The notes beneath the pieces are model-generated. The model had not been told where the DNA came from, made no database searches, and saw nothing but the letters and a program-made list of their open reading frames with translations. Shown in pieces: positions 1-8,220 of a stretch of DNA of 58,678 nt. Numbering within the stretch: position 1 is the first letter of the stretch; every line of letters starts with the position of its first letter. The DNA comes from JAULUH01 sp032111745 (lineage in GTDB: Bacteria > Chloroflexota > Anaerolineae > JAAEKA01), in NCBI GenBank assembly GCA_032111745.1, contig JAULUH010000183.1, forward strand, positions 1-58,678, written 5' to 3'. The position numbers and the translations under genes are program-made.

Positions 1-1290
1 ATCGGCCGGCGACTCGGGACCGTGGTGCGATTTCGGCTCGCCCGACCCGGCCGCGGCCCAAATCTGCACCAGCTTGATGCAGACCTCAGTTGCGCATGCC
101 ATGTCTTGCAGGCTGACCCATTCCAGCGGCCCGTGGATCTCCTGCATGCCGGTGAACACGTTGGGGGTGGGTACGCCCAGCTCGGTCAGCCGCGAGCCGT
201 CAGTGCCGCCGCGCACGGGCACGGAGAACGGCGCGACGCCAACCTGCCGGCAGGCCTCGCGCGCCAGCTCCACCGGCCGCATGTCGTCCTCCAGCCAGTA
301 GCGCATGTTGCGGTACTGGGGCGTGACGGCGCAGGTGATCTGGGCGCGCGGCTCGCCGGCCTGCACAGCCGCACACACCTTGTGGAGCAGCTCGCCCTGG
401 CTGGCCAGCCCCTCGCGCTCGAAGTCGCGCAGGATGATGTCGATGGTCATCTGGGCCGCAGACCCACTCATGCCCACGATGTGCAGGAAGCCCTGGCGGC
501 CAGCGGTCGTCTCCGGCGTCAGTGTGGCCTGGGGCAAGGTATCCACGATCTTGGCGGCCAGGTGCGCGGCGTTGACCAGCCTATCCTTGGCCCAGCCAGG
601 GTGGATGGACACGCCCTTGACGGTGACTTTGGCCCCGTCGGCGGAGAAGGTCTCGTAGACGATCTCGCCCAGGTGCGCGCCGTCCAGCGTGTAGGCGAAG
701 TCGGCCTGGAGATCGCCCGGCAGGTCGGCGTGTACGCCGCGGCCGATCTCCTCGTCGGGCGTGAAGCCGATGCGGATCGGGCCGTGCTGCAGGTCCGGGT
801 CTTGCAGCAGGTGGCGCGCTGCGGCCATGATGATGGCGATGCCTGCCTTGTCATCCGCGCCCAGCAGCGTCGTCCCGGAGGCGGTCACGATGTCGTCGCC
901 CACTTTCTGCGCCAGATAGGGCAGTGCCTGGGGCGACAACACCTGGCTGGGGTCGTCGGGCAAGACGATGTCCTCGCCGTTGTAGCCGCGATGGACGATC
1001 GGCTTGACGTTCGCGCCGGAGAACTGGGGGGCCGTGTCTACATGCGCCAGCAAGGCGATGGTGGGCACAGTGACCTGCACCGTCGCCGGAATAGTGGCCA
1101 GGACTGCGCCGTAGTTGGTCAGGGTAACGTCCTGCGCGCCAATCTCTTTGAGCTCATCCACCAGCAGATGGAGCAGATCGAACTGGATGGGCGTGCTGGG
1201 CGATGTCGGTGAGGTCGGATCGGCCGTGGTGTCGATCTTGACGTAGCGCAGGAAGCGCTCTTCAAGCTCGTTCAGAAATGGGCCTCTCAT
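1..1290 (-). CDS. pepT: Peptidase T (tripeptide aminopeptidase), 3' end beyond window
   Basis: This is a cytoplasmic zinc aminopeptidase of the M20B family that removes the N-terminal residue of tripeptides. The frame opens MRGPFLNELEERFLRYVKIDTTADPTSP, the characteristic PepT start. It then shows the M20 metal motifs: LLAHVDTAP (His-x-Asp), the GTTLLGADDKAG bridging Asp, and PDEEIGRG with the catalytic Glu pair. Near the C-terminus VRGGTDGSRLTELGVPTPN is also PepT-like. The frame stays open to base 1 (430 codons, against about 408 in E. coli), so the stop lies outside and there is a short C-terminal tail. It starts 13 bases after the M20 dipeptidase stop, so the two are probably co-transcribed for peptide breakdown. 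Confidence 0.93.
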   Translation of the reverse strand, partial: MRGPFLNELEERFLRYVKIDTTADPTSPTSPSTPIQFDLLHLLVDELKEIGAQDVTLTNYGAVLATIPATVQVTVPTIALLAHVDTAPQFSGANVKPIVHRGYNGEDIVLPDDPSQVLSPQALPYLAQKVGDDIVTASGTTLLGADDKAGIAIIMAAARHLLQDPDLQHGPIRIGFTPDEEIGRGVHADLPGDLQADFAYTLDGAHLGEIVYETFSADGAKVTVKGVSIHPGWAKDRLVNAAHLAAKIVDTLPQATLTPETTAGRQGFLHIVGMSGSAAQMTIDIILRDFEREGLASQGELLHKVCAAVQAGEPRAQITCAVTPQYRNMRYWLEDDMRPVELAREACRQVGVAPFSVPVRGGTDGSRLTELGVPTPNVFTGMQEIHGPLEWVSLQDMACATEVCIKLVQIWAAAGSGEPKSHHGPESPAD

Positions 1291-1303
1291 GGTGCGTTAT
1301 CCT

Positions 1304-2686
1304 TTACAGGTGCGCCAGCTCCTCCAGATAGACGATGGTCGTCTCGATGCCGCGCTGGAACATCTCCAGGCTGAAGCGCTCGTTGGGCGAGTGCAGGCCG
1401 TCGTCGTCCAGGCCGAAGCCCATCAGCACCACCGGGATGCCCATCAGGTCGGCGATGTCGGCCACCACGGGGATGCTGCCGCCGCCGCGGGTGAACAAAG
1501 GCTCGGCGCCCCAGCCCCGGACATAGGCGCGCGCAGCGGCCTGCATGGCCGGGCTGTCGAAGGGGAAGAGGGCCGGTTTGCCGGTGCTCAGCAATCGCAC
1601 CTCGACCGTGACGGTGGGCGGGGCCAGCGACGCGATGTAGCTTTTCAGCAGCTCGTAGATCTTGTGCGGGTCCTGGTTGCCCACCAGCCGGCAGCTCAAC
1701 TTGCACTCCGCCTTGGCCGGCACGATGGTCTTGGGGCCAGGCCCCGACCAGCCGCTCCACAGGCCGTTGACGTCCAGCGTGGGCCGGGCGGAGATGCGCT
1801 CGCGGATGTTGTACGCCGCGTCGCCCCAGACCGCCGGCACGCCGGTGGACTGTTTGTATTGCTCCTCGGTCAGGTCGGTCTTGGCGATCATGGCCCGCTC
1901 CTCGGGGGTGAGCGGGACCACATCGTCGTAGAAGCCGGGCACGGCGATGCTGTTGTCGTCGTTGAACATCCTGGCCAGGATCTGCGCCAGCGCCAGGGCC
2001 GGGTTGTGCACGGCGCCGCCCCACAGCCCGCTGTGCAGGTCCTCCTTGGGGCCGCGCACCTCGACCTCGATGTAGGTCATGCCGCGCAGGCTGTGCAGGA
2101 TGGCCGGCTCCTCGATGGTGCGCATGGAGGTGTCGCTGATCACCGCCACGTCGGCCCGCAGCAGCTCCAGATGCTCCACGATGAAAGGCTTCAGGTTGGG
2201 CGACGAGACCTCCTCCTCACCCTCCAGCAACAGCTTGACGTTGACCGGGGCCGCGCCTGCGGTTTTGAGGTATGACTCCAGCGCCTTGACGTGCACGAAG
2301 AGCTGGCCCTTGTCGTCGGTGGCGCCGCGGGCAAAGACCTTGCCCTCCTTGACCACCGGCTCGAAGGGGTCGCTGTCCCAGCCGTCGGCCAGCTCGGCCG
2401 GCACCACGTCGTAGTGGCCGTAGACCAGCACCGTGGGCTTGTCTGGTCCAGCGCCCAGCCACTCGCCGTAGACTACGGGATGGCCGGCCGTCTCCATGAT
2501 CTCGACCCGGTCCAGGCCCAGGCTACGGAGGTGCGCCTCCAGCCACTGGGCCATGCGGCGGATGTCGCCGGCGTGGGCCGGGTCGCCGCTCAGGCTGGGG
2601 ATGCGCAGCATGGCTTTCAGCTCGTCGAGGAACTTGTCGCCGTTGGCGCGGGCGTAGGCCCGCGCCGCATCGCTTGCTTGGGTCAT
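1304..2686 (-). CDS. M20 family dipeptidase
   Basis: A 460-residue zinc metallopeptidase of the ArgE/DapE/Acy1/CPG2 group, in the subgroup usually annotated as dipeptidase. Visible motifs are VYGHYDVVP (metal ligand H91, D93), GATDDKG (bridging Asp near 124) and EGEEEVSS (catalytic and metal Glu near 156-158). A dimerisation-type insert follows, and the C-terminus has TRGGGSIP and GLDDDGLHSPNERF, typical of this subgroup. No signal peptide is seen, so it is probably cytoplasmic. It is followed by pepT after 13 bases. Together they would degrade short peptides to amino acids. The exact substrate cannot be read from the sequence. Confidence 0.9.
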   Translation of the reverse strand: MTQASDAARAYARANGDKFLDELKAMLRIPSLSGDPAHAGDIRRMAQWLEAHLRSLGLDRVEIMETAGHPVVYGEWLGAGPDKPTVLVYGHYDVVPAELADGWDSDPFEPVVKEGKVFARGATDDKGQLFVHVKALESYLKTAGAAPVNVKLLLEGEEEVSSPNLKPFIVEHLELLRADVAVISDTSMRTIEEPAILHSLRGMTYIEVEVRGPKEDLHSGLWGGAVHNPALALAQILARMFNDDNSIAVPGFYDDVVPLTPEERAMIAKTDLTEEQYKQSTGVPAVWGDAAYNIRERISARPTLDVNGLWSGWSGPGPKTIVPAKAECKLSCRLVGNQDPHKIYELLKSYIASLAPPTVTVEVRLLSTGKPALFPFDSPAMQAAARAYVRGWGAEPLFTRGGGSIPVVADIADLMGIPVVLMGFGLDDDGLHSPNERFSLEMFQRGIETTIVYLEELAHL

Positions 2687-2745
2687 AGCGCTGAACTCCT
2701 CTTCATGCAGTGAAACGCCTGCAACATTGGCGGTGGTAGTGACGG

Positions 2746-2801
2746 TTGGTAGAGGCGACCATAGTCGCTCAAGCCTCAGAAGAGACTGAAGTCGCTACTA
2801 C
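2746..2801. repeat. REP-like double-hairpin element between MFS and dipeptidase genes
   Basis: Two short inverted repeats sit in the 138-base gap. The first, GGCGACCATAGTCGCT (2754-2769), folds with a GCGAC/GTCGC stem. The second, AGAGACTGAAGTCGCT (2781-2796), is an imperfect version of the same arm. Both end in AGTCGCT and they are separated by about 11 bases. The arrangement resembles a mobile REP/BIME-type intergenic element. Only one copy is seen in this window, so repetitiveness is inferred from its form. Confidence 0.45.
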
Positions 2802-2824
2802 AGACGACTGCGACCTTGCGCATG

Positions 2825-4480
2825 TCAGGTATGGGCCGGCGCGCCGTTCGGCGGATGGTCGTGGGTCAGTTCGTCGACCGACAGCTCGCCCGGCTTGTAG
2901 GCAGGCAGCCGCAGCGACGGAATGATCGAGAGCAGGGAAATGGCGGCCAGGATCAGGAAGGTGGCCTTCAGCGCGCGCAGGCGCGCGGCGGCGTTGATCA
3001 CCACGGCCTCGTCCACCTCGGCCGACGTGGCCGACGTCTGCCCAAGCACCGCCTTGAGCTGGTCGTTGCTGACGAAGTCGATCTTGTCGAAGTTGATCTC
3101 GTAGCGCAGTACCTCCGGCAGGTTCGACTGGTTGAAGGCCGAGACGATGAACAGGCTGAGCAGGCCGACTGCCACCACGCTGGAGAAGGCCGCGCCCAGG
3201 GCCGACGAGACGTTGTTGACCACCCCGCGCAGCGCGCCCACGTCGCCAGCCAGCTCCTTGGGCGAGGCCGAGACCAACACGTTGAACAGCAGCGTCAACA
3301 TGGTGCCCTCGCCTAGGCCGACGATCATCAAGCCCAGGATCACGACCGGGGTCGTCCATTCGTTGCTGACGGTGAAGGCCAGCAGCACCGAGCCAATCGT
3401 CACCAAACTGAAGGAGATCACTCCCAGCCGCCGCGGGCTGAGCCGGCTGTACAGGCGCACCGAGAGAATGGCCGCGGCCGCCACGGCCAGAGCGTAGGGC
3501 ACGATCGCCACCGAGGTGAACAGCGGCGTGCCATCCTGCACGATCTGGATGTAGAGTGGAATGAGAAAGGCGATCACCGAGCCAGTGCCGCCAGCGACCA
3601 GAAAGGCCATCACGGCCGCGCGCTCTTCCTTCGAATCGATCACTTCCAGGGCCAGCAGCGGCGTCTTTTTGTCGGCCACGCGGCGCTCCGACCAGGCGAA
3701 AAAGGCCTGGCCAAACACGAGGCCCAGCGCGATCAGGAACGGCGCCGGCGACAACCCGAACAAGGAGATCGGCGCGGCCTCTTTCGCCGCTATCAGTCCC
3801 CAAGAGTTCAGGTTGTTGAAGCCGAAGAGGATGCAGCCAATGGCCAGCGCCGACAGCACCACGCCGACGAAGTCGATGCGGATGCCCTGCGTGCGGGGGA
3901 TGGGCTTCAGGCGGAAGCTGAGGAGGAACACCGCAATCGACAGGACAGAAATGAGCCCAAACGACACGCGCCAGCTCAGGGCGGTAGCGATGAAGCCGGC
4001 CACGACGAAGGTCAGCCCGCTGGCGATGGCGGGGATAGCGGCCAGGATGCCCAGCGCCTGTTCCTGTTGGCGCTCACGGTAGTTCGCTGCGATCAGCACC
4101 ACCAGCGTCGGCACCAACGCCGCGGCGGCGACGCCGGCGATGGCCTGCGCCGTGTTCATGGTCTGCGCATCTCTGCTCATGGCCATCAGGGCCATCGACC
4201 CGCCGTGCGCCAGCGCGCTGATCTGGAAGACCAGCCGCTCGCCGAACATCTTGCCGATCTTGGCGCCCAACATGACGAAGGCGGCCACGAACAGCGAGTA
4301 CAACACCAACGCCGTAGCCACCGAGGTGGCAGGGGCGCTGATGTCCTCGATGATCGGACCCAAAGATACCGGCAAAGCGTTGATGTTGATGCCCATCTGA
4401 AGCTGGGCCAGCACTATGATGATCAGCGGCAGCCAGGGCGCTCTGGCTGCGGTCTTGACGGAGTTGGATCTGGTAGTCAT
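2825..4480 (-). CDS. MFS transporter, probably 14-TM drug/peptide efflux type
   Basis: A 551-residue polytopic inner-membrane protein with evenly spaced hydrophobic segments through to about residue 525. It has the organisation of the DHA2 (EmrB/QacA) group: an N-terminal PVSLGPIIEDISAPATSVATALVLYSLFVAAFVMLGAKIGKMFGERLVFQ segment holding the motif-A-like loop, a central loop and a second bundle. A soluble stretch of about 60 residues (roughly 440-500) lies between the last helices. Length fits DHA2. The substrate is not predictable. It lies 96 bases after the small protein and downstream of the LAL regulator, all on one strand, which suggests the regulator controls it. The peptidase genes that follow make peptide-related substrates possible. 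Confidence 0.85.
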   Translation of the reverse strand: MTTRSNSVKTAARAPWLPLIIIVLAQLQMGININALPVSLGPIIEDISAPATSVATALVLYSLFVAAFVMLGAKIGKMFGERLVFQISALAHGGSMALMAMSRDAQTMNTAQAIAGVAAAALVPTLVVLIAANYRERQQEQALGILAAIPAIASGLTFVVAGFIATALSWRVSFGLISVLSIAVFLLSFRLKPIPRTQGIRIDFVGVVLSALAIGCILFGFNNLNSWGLIAAKEAAPISLFGLSPAPFLIALGLVFGQAFFAWSERRVADKKTPLLALEVIDSKEERAAVMAFLVAGGTGSVIAFLIPLYIQIVQDGTPLFTSVAIVPYALAVAAAAILSVRLYSRLSPRRLGVISFSLVTIGSVLLAFTVSNEWTTPVVILGLMIVGLGEGTMLTLLFNVLVSASPKELAGDVGALRGVVNNVSSALGAAFSSVVAVGLLSLFIVSAFNQSNLPEVLRYEINFDKIDFVSNDQLKAVLGQTSATSAEVDEAVVINAAARLRALKATFLILAAISLLSIIPSLRLPAYKPGELSVDELTHDHPPNGAPAHT

Positions 4481-4576
4481 GTTGGATCCTTCACGCTGAG
4501 TTGGCCGTGGCTTGGATCGCGGCGACCGGCGCGCTCCTCTGTTTTCCTGTCACGTTCGGGACGCCCCTGTGATCGC

Positions 4577-4879
4577 TTACATCGCCCTGTCGCCAGCGGC
4601 CTGGGCAACCTCATCTTGAGCTGCACCTAGATGCTCGACGTACAACAACTGGCATTGGTAGTCATACAGGGTCTTGAGAATGCCCCACAGGGCCGCCTGA
4701 TCAGCCAGCCAGCCGGAAAGCTCGATGATCGGCGCGCTCATTCCTGCCGTCGACCCGGTCTCCACGATCGCAAGACCACCAAGACGGTCAGACCAGTTGG
4801 CATCCAGCCTGCCAGCAACACGAATCAGGTAGAAACCTGGCTCATAGTAGGCGGAGCGCATGAAACGAATTCTCCTCAA
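4577..4879 (-). CDS. Small conserved protein of unknown function, LAL-regulator-associated type
   Basis: About 100 residues. The pattern is YYEPGFYLIRVAGRLDANWSDRLGGLAI, then a variable loop, then LSGWLADQAALWGILKTLYDYQCQLLYVEHL. I recognise this layout (beta-rich start with G-x-L-x-x-x-W-S, DQAAL-x-G-x-L helix, LL-x-V-E/N end) as a small protein frequent in Chloroflexota, with no established function. The real start may be the second Met (MRSAYYEP, at 4861). It has its own promoter (4954-4983) between it and the LAL gene and is followed by the MFS gene. A sensor or adaptor role linked to the regulator is speculation. Confidence 0.7.
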   Translation of the reverse strand: MRRIRFMRSAYYEPGFYLIRVAGRLDANWSDRLGGLAIVETGSTAGMSAPIIELSGWLADQAALWGILKTLYDYQCQLLYVEHLGAAQDEVAQAAGDRAM

Positions 4880-4953
4880 TCACGATCGCCTGCCGCCTTC
4901 ACGCGGTGGCACCACCGCCCCACGCTGCCACCGCCGTGCGGCATGACGGCTTG

Positions 4954-4983
4954 ATTATATCTCCCTGTATCGCTTGCTGTCAT
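4954..4983 (-). promoter_or_regulatory. Sigma-70-type promoter for small protein/MFS
   Basis: On the minus strand, ATGACA (4978-4983) is separated by 18 bases from TATAAT (4954-4959). That is five and six of six consensus matches. It lies about 75 bases upstream of the small gene and just after the LAL regulator's stop, so the downstream genes need not depend on readthrough. Confidence 0.65.
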
Positions 4984-5024
4984 CGTCAAATTGGGTATTC
5001 GTGTTGAGTATTCCTTGGCCAGGC

Positions 5025-7814
5025 CTATAGCAACTCCAACTCACCGGCCCGCTGCACCGCCTCCATGCGGCTGTGAACGCCGAGCTTGGCGTAAATGTTC
5101 CTGATGTGTGTCCGCACAGTAGTCAGGGACACAACCAGCTGGCGGGCTATCTCATTTGGCGATAGCCCTCTCGCCAGCAGAAGGAGGACTTCAGTCTCCC
5201 GTTCAGTCAATCGTTCCACCAACAATCCCCCAGACGGTATGCCCCTAGACGCGGCCGCTGCCAGGCCCGGCGCGGGGAAAGCAGCCAGGACCTGGTTCAG
5301 GTAGACCAGCAGTCCGGCGGAACAGCCGGCCTCCAGCCTGCTGCGCAACTGCGCCAGTAGCCCTGCCATGGGCAGGCCCAGGTCCACGAAGCTGTGCACG
5401 AAGCCGCCTCTCTCGGCCAGGCGCAGCGCTGCACCGAGCGAATCAAAGGCCGCTTCCTGTTGGCCCAGTGCATCATGGACCAGCGCCAGCAGGGCCAGCG
5501 CGTCGATGCGCACATGGTTGCGCTGCAAACGTTCCAGAGCACCGTCCAGTTCGATCAGGCTGGCGCGAGCTGCAGCCAGGCTGGCGGTGCTCCCTTCGGC
5601 CAGCAGCAGCTTACACTGCGTCAACTGGGGCATGTAGAAGCACCAGCGGGGAGTGTGGATGTCAAACCGGACGCCCTGGCTGAGCTGTCGGGCCTGGGCC
5701 AGCTTGCCCTGGCGAAGCGCCAGTTCGACCCGAAAGGCCTGGGTGATAGCGTGAGCCATCACGTGCTCATCGTGCTCGGACTCCAGCAGGTAGGCGCTCA
5801 CCAGATCGATCACGCGCTGAGCCTCCTGGCTGCGTCCCTGCGCTTGATAAACCAACGCCAGGGCGAACGCTCCAAAGGTCACGTAGACCGGCGCTGACAC
5901 AGCGCGATCCTCAAACAGCGCACACAGCACTCGCTCGGCCGCGGCCCATTCGTAGCGCAGGTAATGGGCTACACCTAGATCGTAGCGCGCATAGCTTATG
6001 GCCTCCGCCCGTCGCAGGCTCTCGGCAGTGCGCAGGCATTGGTGAGCAGCTTCCAAGGCGCCGCTCAGATCGCCCGCCATGATATAGGCAGCGCTCAGAT
6101 AGTGCAGCAGCCTGGCGCGCAAGCCTTTCGGCCAGGCGGGATCTGCCAGCGCCTCCTGCATGACCCTGGCCCCTCGCGCCAGGTCGCCCTCCATCTGCAG
6201 GCTGGTCGCGATGACCGCCAGGGCAATCGCCCGCACGTGTAACGCCTCGGCAGGCAGCTGCTCCATGCCGCTGCGTGCGCCGGCAATGGCTTCCGCAGCC
6301 TGCCCCAGGATGTAATGCTGGACACCCCGCAACACGGCCAGCTCAGCCTGCGCTACTTGAAGCTCCTCCTCCGCCATGCCACCCATGGTCGCCCCACGCC
6401 CTCCGGCCACCAGCCGATCTGATTGCTGCTGCGCCGCGATCAGGTCCCTTTCCTCGCCCATCTGTAGCGCCAGGAAGGCCTTGGCATTCGAGAGCAGTGG
6501 ACGGCGCGCCACGACTTCGGCCGGCAATAGCCTCAGCCAAACGCTAAGGTGCTTCCATTGCTCAGCGTTCATGAGCGCGTGGCGCTGCTGCTCTACCAGC
6601 TGCGCTGCAGCCGCGCCGTCGCCGGCTGCCAGTGCATACTGGATGGCATCATCCCATAGATCGTTCTCAGCGCACCACGCGCTGGCGCGCAGGTAGATAG
6701 CGGCGATGGCGTCGGGTGTCTTTTCTGCCCGCACTAGCTCCTGCAACAAGCTCTGGAACAGGTGATGGAAACGAAACCAATGCCCCTGGTCATCCAGGGA
6801 GACCAGGAACAGATTGCTCTCCTGTAGCCAGCGGATAAAATCCTGTTCCTCCAGTTCGCTCGTGCCGAGCGCAAGCTTGGTACAGCGTACCGCAGCCCAA
6901 AGCGGCGGGCAGAAGCGATCCAGCAGCGAGATCTGGAGCAAAGCCTCCCTCTCGACCGGTGGAAGATGCTGGAGTACATCGGCTATCAGGTACTCGTTCA
7001 CGTGGCCGATGCTTCTGGGTACACTGGGGGTCAGGTTGTCAGGCTGCATCCTGTGCTCCAGCGAAAGGGCGCCCAGACGCAGGGCGGTCACCCAACCCTC
7101 TGTCTTCCGCACCCACTCGGCCGCAGTCTCGTCGTCGATGTCGCGCTGCAACATCCGCTCCAACAGACGAGCGGTCTCGGCAGTGGTGAAGATCAGATCA
7201 CGGGCCCGAATCTCGATCAGCTGCCCTCGGGCTCGCAAGGAGGCAATCGGCAAAGGGGGGTCCCACCGGCCGATCAGCACCAGGTGCATGGCCGGCGAAG
7301 GATGGCGTAACAGCTCGGCTAGCAGATCGAAGATCGCCCGTTGCGTGACCAGGTGGATGTCGTCCAGCACCAGGATGAACCGGTCGGTGACCTGCTCCAG
7401 GTCGTTCATCAGATAGCGCGCCACCGTCGTTGCCGAAGGCGCCACAGGTGCTTGGAGCAAAGCCTGGGTCTTGAGCCCGAGCGCAGGAAAGATGCCCTGC
7501 ACCGCGGTGACGAGGTACGTCGCAAAGGTGATCAGGTCGTCGTCCCGCTCGTCCAGCGAGACCCAGGCGCTGGCGCGGTCGCTGGCCTGCAGCCACATGC
7601 TCGCCAGCGTCGTCTTGCCATACCCAGCCGGTGCCGAGATCAGTGTCAGTGACCGGTGGAGGTTGCGATCGAGGCGCTCCAACAGGACGGTGCGCGGCTC
7701 GATATCCGGACCAGCCCGCGGGCGATGGAGCTTGGTGAACAAGAGTGGCATGGAGTCAGCGCCGACAGCTCGATATGACACGGTGGAATCGCCTGAATTG
7801 CCGCGCTCGTCCAT
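5025..7814 (-). CDS. LAL/MalT-type ATP-dependent LuxR transcriptional regulator
   Basis: A 929-residue STAND-class regulator. The N-terminus holds an NTPase with Walker A APAGYGKTT (61-69) and Walker B RFILVLDDIH. A winged-helix region, then a long alpha-helical TPR/SUPR-like sensor (about 330-850), follow. The C-terminus is a LuxR/GerE HTH: LTERETEVLLLLARGLSPNEIARQLVVSLTTVRTHIRNIYAKLGVHSR. In MalT-like proteins inducer and ATP binding drive oligomerisation and activation. The inducer here is unknown. The start may be the internal Met at 7751 (MPLLFTKLHRPRAG), where family members usually begin; neither start has a clear ribosome site. Its likely targets are the small protein and MFS gene downstream. 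Confidence 0.92.
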   Translation of the reverse strand: MDERGNSGDSTVSYRAVGADSMPLLFTKLHRPRAGPDIEPRTVLLERLDRNLHRSLTLISAPAGYGKTTLASMWLQASDRASAWVSLDERDDDLITFATYLVTAVQGIFPALGLKTQALLQAPVAPSATTVARYLMNDLEQVTDRFILVLDDIHLVTQRAIFDLLAELLRHPSPAMHLVLIGRWDPPLPIASLRARGQLIEIRARDLIFTTAETARLLERMLQRDIDDETAAEWVRKTEGWVTALRLGALSLEHRMQPDNLTPSVPRSIGHVNEYLIADVLQHLPPVEREALLQISLLDRFCPPLWAAVRCTKLALGTSELEEQDFIRWLQESNLFLVSLDDQGHWFRFHHLFQSLLQELVRAEKTPDAIAAIYLRASAWCAENDLWDDAIQYALAAGDGAAAAQLVEQQRHALMNAEQWKHLSVWLRLLPAEVVARRPLLSNAKAFLALQMGEERDLIAAQQQSDRLVAGGRGATMGGMAEEELQVAQAELAVLRGVQHYILGQAAEAIAGARSGMEQLPAEALHVRAIALAVIATSLQMEGDLARGARVMQEALADPAWPKGLRARLLHYLSAAYIMAGDLSGALEAAHQCLRTAESLRRAEAISYARYDLGVAHYLRYEWAAAERVLCALFEDRAVSAPVYVTFGAFALALVYQAQGRSQEAQRVIDLVSAYLLESEHDEHVMAHAITQAFRVELALRQGKLAQARQLSQGVRFDIHTPRWCFYMPQLTQCKLLLAEGSTASLAAARASLIELDGALERLQRNHVRIDALALLALVHDALGQQEAAFDSLGAALRLAERGGFVHSFVDLGLPMAGLLAQLRSRLEAGCSAGLLVYLNQVLAAFPAPGLAAAASRGIPSGGLLVERLTERETEVLLLLARGLSPNEIARQLVVSLTTVRTHIRNIYAKLGVHSRMEAVQRAGELELL

Positions 7815-7943
7815 GCTCAGCCGTAGAAGCCCAAGAGTCTCAACTCGACTTTGCCGACCTGACAGCAGCTAAGCCGAACTGGCCCATGGGTTCTGCCAGG
7901 TGGACGCTCGGCGCGCCCGTCGCTGTGGTTGCAGTGATATGCG

Positions 7944-7972
7944 AGTCTAGCATATGAAAACACAATGAGCAA
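7944..7972 (-). promoter_or_regulatory. Candidate promoter of the LAL regulator gene
   Basis: On the minus strand, TTGCTC (7967-7972), 17 bases, TAGACT (7944-7949), with TGC just before the -10 box. Four of six matches in each box. It would give a leader of about 120-185 bases depending on the start used. Confidence 0.4.
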
Positions 7973-8169
7973 GGCGGGTCGGGACGAAGCGAGGAGTACC
8001 AAGCGAGCTCACCTCGGCGTGCTGAGGACCAGGGCGGGGTGCTGGGTGGTTGCCCGGAGGCACAATCCATCGTCCGCGCCCTGGCCAGGACACGGCCATG
8101 GCATCCTCTAGAGACCATAGCCAAAGCCCCGGCCGCTCAGCCGCTTTCCCGAGGTGGCTCCACCTTCTC
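7973..8169. other. Divergent intergenic stretch with no recognisable gene
   Basis: This lies between the promoters of the LAL regulator and the SLC13-type transporter. I see no supported ORF, RNA or repeat here. A plus-strand frame continues upstream of the transporter start, but it lacks family resemblance and a ribosome site. Confidence 0.5.
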
Positions 8170-8198
8170 TTGGTCCAGCCGCCGGCCTGGTGTATCAT
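8170..8198 (+). promoter_or_regulatory. Candidate promoter of the SLC13-type transporter
   Basis: TTGGTC (8170-8175), 17 bases, TATCAT (8193-8198). The -10 matches five of six, the -35 only three of six. Predicted transcription start is near 8205, followed by GGAGG at 8206-8210 and the ATG at 8221, so the leader is very short. Confidence 0.45.
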
Positions 8199-8220
8199 GG
8201 GCAACGGAGGCAGGCCGACG

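Noticed and set aside
4067..4630. Plus-strand frame opposite the MFS start
   Set aside because: Antisense shadow of a clear transporter gene, rich in His/Gln/Arg as expected for a reversed GC-rich frame.
8050..8220. Upstream extension of the SLC13-type transporter
   Set aside because: The translation has no hydrophobic or family character, and the candidate promoter lies inside it.
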